From Sphingobium algorifonticola (lineage in GTDB: Bacteria > Pseudomonadota > Alphaproteobacteria > Sphingomonadales > Sphingomonadaceae), in NCBI RefSeq assembly GCF_004005485.1, contig NZ_RZUL01000003.1:248001-312000 (forward strand): a stretch of DNA of 64,000 bases. Reading direction: 5' to 3'. Every line of letters begins with the position of its first letter. Positions within the stretch are counted from its first letter, which is position 1. The notes under the pieces were generated by a model. That model worked only from the letters and a program-made list of their open reading frames with translations, ran no database searches and was not told the origin of the DNA. This document shows, piece after piece, positions 16,413 to 24,560 of this stretch. The translations under genes were made by a program, and so were the position numbers.

Positions 16413-17507
16413 ATGAGCTTCCACACCTACATTCTAAGGTGCGCCGACGGGTCTTATTACACAGGCCATACCGATGATCTGGACCGCCGTATCGCCCAGC
16501 ATCAATCCGGTGAGATCAGGGGATACACCCACGACAAACGTCCTGTCGAACTCATGTGGTCGGCAGCATTCGCAACACGCGCGGAGGCCCTGTCCGCCGA
16601 AATCCAGATAAAAGGGTGGTCGAGGAAAAAGAAAGAAGCCCTGATTGCTGAAAATTGGGATCGGTTGAAGAAAGCCGCTACGCCAAAGCGCCATGCCGAT
16701 ACCTTGGGCACCTCGCTTCCGCTCGGGACGGCCCTTCGACTTCGCTCAGGGCGAACGGATGAAGAAAAGCCCGTTCCTTCAGACCCCCTCCCCCCTCTCA
16801 TCGTCCTTGTCCGCCCGCAACTGGGCGAAAACATCGGCAAGGCCGCGCGGGCCATGCTCAATTTCGGGCTGACGGAGATGCGCATCGTCGCTCCCCGCGA
16901 TGGCTGGCCCAATCCCGATGCCGGCCCTGCCGCCGCCGGCGCGGACATCGTGCTGGAGCGTGCGCAGATATTCGACAGTCTTGCCGAGGCCGTGGCCGAT
17001 TGCGCGCATGTCTATGCCACCACCGTGCGCAAGCGCGGCGTCACCAAGCCGGTCGTGACGCCGGAAGCGGCCGCCCGCGAAATCCACAGCACGCCGGGGC
17101 GCAGCGCCCTGGTGTTCGGGCCGGAACGCTCTGGCCTCGAAACCGATGATGTGGCCGTTGCCCGCACGATCGTGACGGTACCGATCAACCCGCAATTCGG
17201 CTCGCTCAATCTCGCGCAGGCCGTCATCCTGTGCGCCTATGAATGGTCGAAGGGTGTGTCGCTGGCCTCGCCCACCGTGAACGATCTTGGCGTGCCCGCG
17301 CCGCAGGAAGAGCTGGAGGGCATGATCGTTCAGCTTGAAAATATGCTCGATGCCGCGGGCTATTTCTTCCCGCCCGATCGCACACCGGCGACGAAACGCA
17401 CCTTGCGCGGTGTCCTCACAAAGCCGGGCTGGAACAGCCTGGAAGTCCGCACCCTGCGCGGCGTCCTTTCCGCCCTCGCCAAGGATCGCCCGCGCGGTCA
17501 GGCGTGA
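16413..17507 (+). CDS. GIY-YIG nuclease domain fused in frame to TrmJ-type tRNA/rRNA methyltransferase
   Basis: A 364-residue two-domain frame. Residues 1-90 are a compact GIY-YIG nuclease of the UPF0213/YhbQ type: TYILRCADGSYYTGHT, the LDRRI arginine, and the metal-binding Glu in EIQIKGWSRKKKEAL. Residues about 129-364 are a SPOUT 2'-O-methyltransferase resembling TrmJ (tRNA Cm32/Um32), with VRPQLGENIGKAARAMLNFG, FGPERSGL and NPQFGSLNLAQA, whose knot binds S-adenosylmethionine. The linker (about 106-116) is translated from a copy of a dispersed repeat at 16730-16758. No in-frame ATG was found just before the methyltransferase part; the ATG at 16759 is in another frame. So either the fusion is made as one protein or the methyltransferase uses a non-standard start. 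nrdR-trmJ adjacency is normal, so the nuclease looks inserted. Confidence 0.85.
   Translation: MSFHTYILRCADGSYYTGHTDDLDRRIAQHQSGEIRGYTHDKRPVELMWSAAFATRAEALSAEIQIKGWSRKKKEALIAENWDRLKKAATPKRHADTLGTSLPLGTALRLRSGRTDEEKPVPSDPLPPLIVLVRPQLGENIGKAARAMLNFGLTEMRIVAPRDGWPNPDAGPAAAGADIVLERAQIFDSLAEAVADCAHVYATTVRKRGVTKPVVTPEAAAREIHSTPGRSALVFGPERSGLETDDVAVARTIVTVPINPQFGSLNLAQAVILCAYEWSKGVSLASPTVNDLGVPAPQEELEGMIVQLENMLDAAGYFFPPDRTPATKRTLRGVLTKPGWNSLEVRTLRGVLSALAKDRPRGQA
16730..16758 (-). repeat. 29-bp inverted repeat, right copy (inside the fusion gene)
   Basis: The exact reverse complement of 16354-16382 (begins GGCCCTTCGACTTCGCTCAG, ends GGCGAACGG). It is read through in frame and encodes the linker residues around TALRLRSGRT between the nuclease and methyltransferase domains. 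Confidence 0.9.
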
Positions 17508-17515
17508 AGTTCACC

Positions 17516-17602
17516 TTCGCGCAGAGACGCGGAGCCGCAAAGACTGTCGAAGGTTTTTTCCTGAATGGATATTCTCTCCGCGCCTCGGCGTCTCCGCGCG
17601 AA
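17516..17602. repeat. Dispersed inverted repeat (GAGACGCGGAG type)
   Basis: Arms starting TTCGCGCAGAGACGCGGAGC and, inverted, TTCGCGCGGAGACGCCGAGG enclose about 40 bases. It fills the space between the convergent methyltransferase and chorismate mutase genes and might act as a bidirectional transcription stop. Confidence 0.65.
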
Positions 17603-17608
17603 CCCGAC

Positions 17609-17917
17609 CTATCCCTTCAACCGCGCAAACTCCACCATTTCATAGTCTATCGACGCTTCCACCAGCGTCTCCCACATCGCTGCGATCGCGTCTGCGGGTA
17701 TGCCCAGCTTCGCGGCTTCCGCCGCGGCCTGCGCAATCACCTGCCCCTTGCGGGCCTCGTCACGCACATCGGCACGGTCGGGCTTGATGCGGGCGGCGGC
17801 GCGCATATAGGCGAAGCGGTCGGCCAGCAGCGCCACGATGCGCGCATCCAAGGCATCGACACCCGCGCGCACCTGCGCCATGGTCATACAGTCTTCCGGG
17901 GAAAATAGGTCAGCCAT
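17609..17917 (-). CDS. Chorismate mutase, AroQ type
   Basis: A 102-residue all-helical chorismate mutase that rearranges chorismate to prephenate for phenylalanine and tyrosine synthesis. The AroQ features are the N-terminal helix VRAGVDALDARIVALLADRF, AARIKPDRADVRDEARKGQVI, and a C-terminal helix with WETLVEASIDYEM. The start at 17917 is chosen for its strong AGGGGAAGG ribosome site and normal family length; the frame stays open far upstream without coding character. It is a stand-alone domain, not fused to prephenate dehydratase or DAHP synthase. Confidence 0.93.
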   Translation of the reverse strand: MADLFSPEDCMTMAQVRAGVDALDARIVALLADRFAYMRAAARIKPDRADVRDEARKGQVIAQAAAEAAKLGIPADAIAAMWETLVEASIDYEMVEFARLKG

Positions 17918-18126
17918 GCCTTCCCCTATGCACTGGCAGGGCCACTGTCGAGAGGGCGCGACAGGGTTGACATGCTGCGCGTGCGCCGTCATAGCCGCGC
18001 CTTCGCAATTGGCCCTGCACCCCGGTGAAGCAGTGGCCCCGCCACGCATCGCCGTGTCGGCGCGAGGACCGGGAGGAACGCCATCCACAGCGGATGGCCG
18101 ACGTCGTAGCAATTGAAGGATACTCT

Positions 18127-18741
18127 ATGTCTAAGCGCCAGAGCGCCAAGTATAAACTCGACCGCCGGATGGGCGAGAACATCTGGGGTCGCCCCAAGTC
18201 GCCCGTCAACAAGCGCGAATATGGCCCCGGCCAGCACGGCCAGCGCCGCAAGGGCAAGGTCTCCGACTATGGCATTCAGCTGCGCGCCAAGCAGAAGCTG
18301 AAGGGCTATTACGGCGATGTGACCGAAAAGCAGTTCAAGAAGTCCTATGTCGAAGCCGCCCGGATGAAGGGCGACACCGGCCAGAACATGATCGGCCTGC
18401 TGGAACGCCGCCTTGACGCGGTCGTCTATCGCGCCAAGTTCGCGCCGACCATCTTCGCCGCGCGCCAGATCGTGAGCCACGGCCACATCTATGTGAACGG
18501 CGTGAAGTGCAACATTGCCTCGCGTCTGGTGAAGCCGGGCGACGAAATCACGCTGGGCAAGAAGGCGCAGGATATGGCGCTGGTGATGGAAGCACAGAGC
18601 CTGCCCGAGCGCGACATTCCCGACTATATCGCTCCGGATGGCGCCGCGAAGATCACCTATGTCCGCGTGCCCACGCTGGATGAAGTGCCCTATCCGGTAA
18701 AGATGGAGCCCAATCTGGTCGTCGAGTTCTACTCGCGCTGA
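18127..18741 (+). CDS. rpsD: 30S ribosomal protein S4
   Basis: S4 binds 16S rRNA early in small-subunit assembly. The product is 204 residues. It starts [21 protein letters not shown], without the N-terminal zinc cysteines of some S4 proteins. The S4 RNA-binding domain covers about residues 95-155 ([28 protein letters not shown]). An AAGGA ribosome site lies before the ATG at 18127; the frame is open upstream but S4 proteins start here. It is monocistronic, with a strong terminator immediately after. Confidence 0.98.
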   Translation: MSKRQSAKYKLDRRMGENIWGRPKSPVNKREYGPGQHGQRRKGKVSDYGIQLRAKQKLKGYYGDVTEKQFKKSYVEAARMKGDTGQNMIGLLERRLDAVVYRAKFAPTIFAARQIVSHGHIYVNGVKCNIASRLVKPGDEITLGKKAQDMALVMEAQSLPERDIPDYIAPDGAAKITYVRVPTLDEVPYPVKMEPNLVVEFYSR

Positions 18742-18761
18742 CCGGCACTTTCAAACGAACC

Positions 18762-18799
18762 AAAAAAGGCGGTTTCCACCACGGAAACCGCCTTTTTTT
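18762..18799. terminator. Strong bidirectional rho-independent terminator
   Basis: A-run, GGCGGTTTCC, five-base loop, GGAAACCGCC, T-run. The perfect ten-pair stem is flanked by A6 and T7, so it should stop both rpsD and the convergent peptidase gene that ends at 18804. Confidence 0.9.
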
Positions 18800-18803
18800 G
18801 GTT

Positions 18804-20804
18804 CTACTGACCCAATGCTGTCTTGAGAAACGCGTGACTTTTTTTCAGCATATCGACGCGTGCATTGCTGTCATCAAGATAATGATCCAGCCCATCGTAG
18901 ATTACGAGCGTCGATGATGCCCCCTCCTTCTTCAACCGCGCATCCATCAGGCGCGCATGACCAACGGCAACGTTCCTGTCGACGGTACCATGAAACATCA
19001 TGACAGGCACCGCGAACGCCTTGGCATGGCGCGCAGGCGACCCTTCCTCGATATGCTGCCCATTTCCCACGAACGCGCTGACATTCTGGTAATTGCTCCA
19101 GTTCCGCCATTGCTCCTTTAGGCGGTCGAGATCCGTTACAGGCGCTATTGCAACCACGGCCTTGAACAACCCGGGGTCGACCACCGCGGATTGTAACGCG
19201 GCATGGCCGCCATAGGACCAGCCCACAATGGCAAGCCGCGCGGGATCGGCGATGCCCTGCGCCACCAGCCAGCGCCCTCCCGCATCGATGTCCGCGACGG
19301 CGGTTCGCCAGTTCTGGAATCCGTTCTTCTGAAACCATTGGTCGCCATAGCCTGAAGACCCACGAAAATTAGGTTGCAGCACGACATACCCTTGATTGGC
19401 ATAAAACTGGCTAAGCCAGTCGAACCCCCATTCATCGCGAGCCCCTGGGCCCCCATGAGGCAGGACGATCGCGGGCAGGCGCTTGGCAGCGGCGGCATCG
19501 GCAATCTGCGGCGGCAACGTCAGATAGCCCGGGATCATCGTTCCATCCGTGGCGGGATAGCTGACCGCCCGCACCGTGGACAACGCCACCCCAGCAAGCT
19601 GCGGCCGATCCGAGATCAGTTCCTCCAAGCGGTTACCTGCCTTGTCGAACAGATAATAGCGACCGGGATCGACGTCGCTGCCTACCCAAAGCAATAATCG
19701 GCTTTCATCCTGCGAAGAATCTATGAAGCGGACAAGTGGCAGTTTGGGCAACGCCTTCGACAGGGCCGCGGCCAGCTTCGCCAGCTTCTCGTCTATGTAA
19801 AAGACTTCGCGACGATCCGTGGCGTAGCTTACGCCGATGACGCGACGATTGCGCCCTATCCGCACGAAGCCGTCTATGTCGACTTGTGGATGTGCGAAAA
19901 GCAGCGTCTGCGTTCCGCTGCCGTCGAGCTTCATGGAAAATGCGGCGAGCCTGCCGTCCACCCGCTTGAAGCCGTAAGCGACGTCGAGCGTCGAATCGAC
20001 CGCATAAGGGATGAAGCCGTTCCCACCATCGTCAACCACGCTCAGCGGTTCCCAGTTTCGGGAACCCTTCTTGCGGAAGCTGTAATGGGTGACGTTCTTC
20101 GAGTAGCCATCGACAGTCCGGGGTCGCATCGCCAGGATACGAACTGTTCCCGTCCCATCGGAGATATAGTCGCTGGCGTCGCGTTTGGGCTGTTCGCGCT
20201 GAATTGTGCGCAATGTCCGGGTATCGACATCGTCTACCCCTATGCCCTCGTCCGTCTGGCCAAGCCGCGTGCCCGTTGTCGTCTCGGGAACATATTCGCG
20301 CATCATCAGCACATGGCCGTCCTCCGCTGCTGTCCAGTCGATGACTTCGCCACCGAACAGGCTGTAGCCGAGCGCCGTTCCCGACCCTCTTTTGTTACGC
20401 AACATGATGAGATTTTTGCCGTCGGCATCGACGGCCACAATACGCGTCACATAGACAATTTCGGTATTGTCGAGCTGACTAATGCCATAAACGTTGCACA
20501 ACAGTCGACTGTTCGACGCCCATTTGCAACTTTCGATACGGTCCGGCTTGCCTTCGGCCACCAGCACCGGCGTCGCCCCGACTGTCCCCTCTTTGCTGAG
20601 ATCGGTAATATAAACGGCCGCGCCTTGTCCGGCCATGGGCTGAACGAACGCCAGCATTCGACCATCGGGGGAGAGGCTCGCATCGACTACTGATTGTCTC
20701 GCACCGAACCTCGTTGCCATCGTATCGGCATCGTTTGCACTCGCCAATGACGGTGACGCGCAGCCTAGGAACGCCGCGCCGATCATGATGTAACAGGACT
20801 GCAT
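18804..20804 (-). CDS. S9-family (prolyl oligopeptidase-type) secreted peptidase
   Basis: A 666-residue serine peptidase with a signal peptide (MQSCYIMIGAAFLGCASPSLASA), so it is probably periplasmic. The N-terminal half is a beta-propeller of weak repeats. The C-terminal alpha/beta hydrolase domain has the nucleophile in GWSYGG, the Asp in FHGTVDRNV and the His in YDGLDHYLDD. This is the dipeptidyl aminopeptidase/acylaminoacyl peptidase group common in sphingomonads, which often carry many paralogues. The start at 20804 is chosen because it begins the signal peptide and has a GGGGAAAC ribosome site. GC content looks somewhat lower than the neighbours. Confidence 0.9.
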   Translation of the reverse strand: MQSCYIMIGAAFLGCASPSLASANDADTMATRFGARQSVVDASLSPDGRMLAFVQPMAGQGAAVYITDLSKEGTVGATPVLVAEGKPDRIESCKWASNSRLLCNVYGISQLDNTEIVYVTRIVAVDADGKNLIMLRNKRGSGTALGYSLFGGEVIDWTAAEDGHVLMMREYVPETTTGTRLGQTDEGIGVDDVDTRTLRTIQREQPKRDASDYISDGTGTVRILAMRPRTVDGYSKNVTHYSFRKKGSRNWEPLSVVDDGGNGFIPYAVDSTLDVAYGFKRVDGRLAAFSMKLDGSGTQTLLFAHPQVDIDGFVRIGRNRRVIGVSYATDRREVFYIDEKLAKLAAALSKALPKLPLVRFIDSSQDESRLLLWVGSDVDPGRYYLFDKAGNRLEELISDRPQLAGVALSTVRAVSYPATDGTMIPGYLTLPPQIADAAAAKRLPAIVLPHGGPGARDEWGFDWLSQFYANQGYVVLQPNFRGSSGYGDQWFQKNGFQNWRTAVADIDAGGRWLVAQGIADPARLAIVGWSYGGHAALQSAVVDPGLFKAVVAIAPVTDLDRLKEQWRNWSNYQNVSAFVGNGQHIEEGSPARHAKAFAVPVMMFHGTVDRNVAVGHARLMDARLKKEGASSTLVIYDGLDHYLDDSNARVDMLKKSHAFLKTALGQ

Positions 20805-20937
20805 GTTTCCCCGCTCTTTGCCCCGCGCGAAAGTGCCATAGACTTGAATTTTTTCAAGCCGATCCGGCAAAGAAAAAAGCCCTTCGACAGGGCATGCGAT
20901 GCGCGATAAAGGGCCAGCACATACAGCGGAGCATCCC

Positions 20938-21921
20938 ATGACCTATCGCATGCCTGCCGAATGGGCACCGCACGACTGGGTGTGGATCGGCTTTCCCGGC
21001 GACGCCAATGAATGGCCCGCAACGCTCGCCGATGCCCAGCGGCAGATTGCCGCCTTTGCCGACGCGGTGCATGCCGGGGGGCGGGGTGAGCAGGTGCGGC
21101 TCGTTGCGGCGGACGACACCAATGCCGCCATCGCCCGGTCGCTGGTCGGCGACGGCGTGATCGTCCAGACCGAACGGCACGGCGACATCTGGCTGCGCGA
21201 TACTGCCCCGATCTGCGTCCATGACGGCACACACCGCGCGCTCGTCGATTTCGGTTTCAACGGCTGGGGCGGCAAATATGTGATGGCGGGGGATGAGGAT
21301 ATCGGCGCGCGCCTCGCCGCGCAGGCCGATTTGCCCGTCACCAGCGCCCCCTGGATATTCGAGGGCGGCGCGGTCGATACCGACGGCACCGGCCTGTTCG
21401 TCACCACCGAACAATGCCTGCTGAACCCCAACCGCAACCCGGATCTGGACAAGGGGAAGATCGAGACGCTGCTGGCGGGCAGCCTGGGGCTGTCCGACAT
21501 GCTCTGGCTGGGCGATGGTCTCCTTAACGATCATACCGATGGCCATGTCGACAATCTCGCCCGCTTCGTCGCGCCCGGCGTGCTCGCCTTGCCGGTCGCG
21601 ACCGATGCGGACGATCCCAATGCCGCGGTCTACGCCGATGCCCGTGCCCGTGCGAAGGCGCATGGGGTCGATGTGTGCGACATGCCCTCGCCGGGCTGCG
21701 TCAAGGCCGATGGCGAAATCATCCCCGCCAGCTATATGAACTTCTACATCGGCAACGCCGCCGTGGTGGTGCCGCTCTACGGCCGCGCCAACGATCAGGC
21801 TGCGCTTGATGCCTTGCGCCCCTTCTTCCCCGGCCGGGACATTGTGGGATTGCGCAGCGATGCCATATTGGCGGGCGGCGGCAGCTTCCACTGCTCCAGC
21901 CAGCAGATGCCTTCCGCTTAA
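20938..21921 (+). CDS. aguA: Agmatine deiminase
   Basis: Converts agmatine to N-carbamoylputrescine and ammonia. The 327-residue protein has the pentein fold. Landmarks are WPHD-like PAEWAPHDWVWIGFP, DIWLRDTAPIC, NDHTDGHVDNLARF and the catalytic Cys319 in GGGSFHCSSQQ near the C-terminus. The start at 20938 (MTYRMPAEWAPHDW) matches the family N-terminus and follows a GCGGAG site. It is 16 bases upstream of aguB, the next enzyme of the same pathway, so the two form a putrescine-making operon. Confidence 0.94.
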   Translation: MTYRMPAEWAPHDWVWIGFPGDANEWPATLADAQRQIAAFADAVHAGGRGEQVRLVAADDTNAAIARSLVGDGVIVQTERHGDIWLRDTAPICVHDGTHRALVDFGFNGWGGKYVMAGDEDIGARLAAQADLPVTSAPWIFEGGAVDTDGTGLFVTTEQCLLNPNRNPDLDKGKIETLLAGSLGLSDMLWLGDGLLNDHTDGHVDNLARFVAPGVLALPVATDADDPNAAVYADARARAKAHGVDVCDMPSPGCVKADGEIIPASYMNFYIGNAAVVVPLYGRANDQAALDALRPFFPGRDIVGLRSDAILAGGGSFHCSSQQMPSA

Positions 21922-21937
21922 GGGGAGCCAGGAAAGA

Positions 21938-22801
21938 ATGACCCAAGTCACCGTCGCCGCCCTCCAGCTCGCCTTGACCGACGATATCGACGAGAATATC
22001 GCCCATGTCGAAACGCATGTGCGCAAGGCGGCGGCGCGCGGGGCAAAGATCGTCCTGCCGCCCGAGCTGTTCGAGGGCCCCTATTTCTGCCGGGTAGAGG
22101 ACGAGGCGCTGTTCGCCCGCGCGCAACCGGTGGAAAGCCATCCCGCCGTCCTTGCGATGCAGGCCCTTGCGAAGGAGCTGGAAATCTACATCCCCACCAG
22201 TTTCTTCGAGCGTGACGGGCAGCATCATTATAATTCGCTCGCGATGATCGAAGATGGCGGCGCGATCATGGGCGTCTATCGCAAGAGCCACATTCCCGAT
22301 GGCCCCGGTTACGAGGAGAAATATTATTTCCGCCCCGGCAACAGCGGGTTCAAGGTCTGGCCAACGAAATATGGCACCATCGGTGTCGGCATCTGCTGGG
22401 ACCAATGGTATCCCGAGTCCGCGCGCGTCATGGCGCTGATGGGCGCGGAAATGCTGTTCTATCCGACTGCGATCGGTTCGGAACCCTATGATGCCACGCT
22501 CGATACCAGCCGCATGTGGCGGCGCGCGATGCAGGGCCATGCAGTCAGCAACTGCATGCCCGTCATCGCCGCCAACCGGATCGGCACGGAGGCGGAGGCC
22601 GACGGGACACAGCAGACCTTCTACGGCCACAGCTTCATCAGCGACGAATGGGGCGACCTCATCGCCGATGCCGACGCGCGCGAACATGGCGCGCTGGTCG
22701 CCACCTTGGACCTGGCCGCCGCCCGCACACACCGCGCCGGCATGGGCTTCTTCCGCGACCGGCGGCCGGATCTCTACGCAAGGATCGCGCAGGATATCTG
22801 A
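21938..22801 (+). CDS. aguB: N-carbamoylputrescine amidase
   Basis: A nitrilase-superfamily hydrolase (287 residues) that turns N-carbamoylputrescine into putrescine, CO2 and ammonia. The catalytic triad is visible as Glu43 in LPPELFEG, Lys in VYRKSHIPDGPGY and Cys in GVGICWDQWYPE. The start has a strong AGGAAAG ribosome site; the longer open frame upstream overlaps aguA and lacks homology. With aguA it completes the route arginine-agmatine-putrescine; no arginine decarboxylase is in the window. Confidence 0.95.
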   Translation: MTQVTVAALQLALTDDIDENIAHVETHVRKAAARGAKIVLPPELFEGPYFCRVEDEALFARAQPVESHPAVLAMQALAKELEIYIPTSFFERDGQHHYNSLAMIEDGGAIMGVYRKSHIPDGPGYEEKYYFRPGNSGFKVWPTKYGTIGVGICWDQWYPESARVMALMGAEMLFYPTAIGSEPYDATLDTSRMWRRAMQGHAVSNCMPVIAANRIGTEAEADGTQQTFYGHSFISDEWGDLIADADAREHGALVATLDLAAARTHRAGMGFFRDRRPDLYARIAQDI

Positions 22802-22814
22802 AGAGGCGGTATAA

Positions 22815-22926
22815 AGCCCCTCCCCTTCAGGGGAGGGGTTGGAGTGGGGGAGTCCAGCGAACACAAATACGGCTGTTGCCGCGCCTACATTCCCCACCCC
22901 CTGCCCCTCGCCTGAAGAGGAGGGGA
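22815..22926. repeat. CCCCTCCCC hairpin pair, dispersed repeat
   Basis: A perfect hairpin CCCCTCCCC-TTCA-GGGGAGGGG (22817-22838) starts 16 bases after aguB, and a second C-rich/G-rich arm pair (CCCCTCGCCTGAAGAGGAGGGG region) closes the block. It may serve as the aguB terminator. Confidence 0.6.
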
Positions 22927-22946
22927 GAAGTAATCCAAGTCTTCCT

Positions 22947-23041
22947 CGTCATACTGAACTTGTTTCAGCATCCATTAGCTCAGCACTCCCGCAAGCGCGC
23001 GATCTAAGCACCAATGGATCCTGACCTTCGTCAGGATGACG
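22947..23041. repeat. Dispersed inverted repeat (CGTCATNCTGA type)
   Basis: The left arm CGTCATACTGAACTTGTTTC...ATCCATT pairs with the right arm, whose reverse complement begins CGTCATCCTGACGAAGGTCA and also ends ATCCATT. About 35 bases lie between the arms. Non-coding. Confidence 0.6.
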
Positions 23042-23060
23042 TGCGCCAGGGTGGGCAACG

Positions 23061-23181
23061 CCCCAAACCCTGTCCTACACCCCCCAATCATGGCACCACC
23101 ACCGCCATGCAAAACCCCCAAACCCTGTCCTACATCCCTTAATCATGGCACCACCACCGCCATGCAAAACCCCCAAACCCC
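23061..23181. repeat. 55-bp direct tandem repeat, 2.2 copies
   Basis: Units start at 23061, 23116 and 23171, each beginning CCCCAAACCC, so the period is exactly 55 bases. The first two copies are nearly identical (differences only around CACCCCCC versus CATCCCTT); the third is truncated after about 11 bases. The strand is markedly C-rich. The rest of the 524-base gap 22802-23325 (22.8-23.3 kb) holds the two inverted repeats above and, after 23181, about 140 bases likely to contain the argJ promoter. Confidence 0.85.
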
Positions 23182-23325
23182 GCGTTTCCAACATCTCCAA
23201 CAGCATTTCGCAGAAACGGCGGATTTCCGCGCTGTTCAACGCCGCAACTTACGCAACTTTGCAGGATATCGGACCGCCCGTCTCACCCCTTTGAACCGCC
23301 CCGCTTTTCCGCTATGCGCCTGCCG

Positions 23326-24552
23326 ATGACAGAGCGTTCGCCCCTTGCCCCCGCCGCTTTCCCTGCCCTGCCCGATATCGGCGGCGTCACGCTGCGGATC
23401 GCCCGCGCGCAGTACAAGAAATGGGACCGGTGCGACCTGACCTATGTCGAGCTGGCCCCCGGCACCGCCGTTGCGGGCGTCACGACGCAAAGCCTCTGCC
23501 CTTCGCCCGAAGTCGAATGGTGCCGCGACGCCCTGCCGCTCGGGCAGGCGCGCGCGCTGGTCGTCAACGCGGGGAACAGCAACGCCTTCACCGGCCATCG
23601 CGGCCGTGCCGCCGTGGAGGCCATCGCCGCCCGCGTCGCCCGGCACCTCGATTGCGTGCCCAGCGACGTGTTCATTTCCTCGACGGGCGTCATCGGCGTG
23701 CCGCTGCCTATCGACAAGGCGGAAGCCGGTCTGGACGCCGCGTTCGCCGCACCGCCCTGTAGCTGGGAAGACGCCGCCGCCACGATCATGACGACCGACA
23801 CCTTTGCCAAGGCTGCGGTGACGCAGGCGGTGGTGGACGGTCGCACCGTCAGCCTGGTCGGCATCATCAAGGGGTCCGGCATGATCGCGCCGGATATGGC
23901 AACCATGCTGGGCTATATCTTCACCGACGCCGCCGTCGATGCGCCCTTCCTGCAAAGCCTGCTCGCCAGTGCCAACCGCAGCAGCTTCTCCTGCATCACG
24001 GTGGACAGCGACACCTCGACGTCGGACACCGTCCTCGCCTTCGCCACCGGGGCGGCGGGCAACGCCCCGCTCGCCAGCTTCGAGGATGCAGGTGCGGACG
24101 CTTTCGCCGCCGCGCTGGCCGATCTGTGCCGTCAGCTCGCGCATCTGGTGGTGCGCGACGGCGAAGGGGCCAGCAAATTCATCACAATCACTGTGGACGG
24201 TGCGACGAGCGATACCAGCGCGCACAGGATCGCCCTGTCCATCGCCAACTCGCCGCTGGTCAAGACCGCGATCGCGGGTGAGGACGCCAATTGGGGTCGC
24301 ATCGTCATGGCGGTCGGCAAGGCGGGGGAACCGGCCGACCGCGACCGGCTCTCGATCCGTTTCGGCGGGACAGAGGTGGCGCGCTGCGGTCTCGCTGTCG
24401 ATGGCTATGACGAAGCGCCCGTCGCTGCGCATCTGAAGGGGCGGGACATCGCCATCGATGTCAATCTTGGCCTGGGCGATGGCCGCGCGACCGTATGGAC
24501 CTGCGACCTCACCCACGGCTACATATCCATCAACGCCGATTATCGGAGCTGA
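23326..24552 (+). CDS. argJ: Bifunctional ornithine acetyltransferase/N-acetylglutamate synthase
   Basis: ArgJ recycles the acetyl group between acetylornithine and glutamate in arginine synthesis and can make N-acetylglutamate. The 408-residue precursor cleaves itself before Thr193 in KGSGMIAPDMATML. NAGNSNAFTG and the C-terminal GEDANWGRIVMAVGKAG are family signatures. The start at 23326 (MTERSPLAP) is chosen over one 12 bases upstream; neither has a strong ribosome site. Only 8 bases separate it from the inositol-phosphatase-family gene, so the two are co-transcribed. Confidence 0.96.
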   Translation: MTERSPLAPAAFPALPDIGGVTLRIARAQYKKWDRCDLTYVELAPGTAVAGVTTQSLCPSPEVEWCRDALPLGQARALVVNAGNSNAFTGHRGRAAVEAIAARVARHLDCVPSDVFISSTGVIGVPLPIDKAEAGLDAAFAAPPCSWEDAAATIMTTDTFAKAAVTQAVVDGRTVSLVGIIKGSGMIAPDMATMLGYIFTDAAVDAPFLQSLLASANRSSFSCITVDSDTSTSDTVLAFATGAAGNAPLASFEDAGADAFAAALADLCRQLAHLVVRDGEGASKFITITVDGATSDTSAHRIALSIANSPLVKTAIAGEDANWGRIVMAVGKAGEPADRDRLSIRFGGTEVARCGLAVDGYDEAPVAAHLKGRDIAIDVNLGLGDGRATVWTCDLTHGYISINADYRS

Positions 24553-24560
24553 CCCTCACC

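Noticed and set aside
16759..17507. Separate trmJ gene starting at the ATG at 16759
   Set aside because: That ATG is in a different frame from the methyltransferase and gives an unrelated short peptide, so it cannot start the gene.
23061..23181. CRISPR array
   Set aside because: The units are contiguous 55-base tandem copies with no spacers, and no cas genes are in the window.
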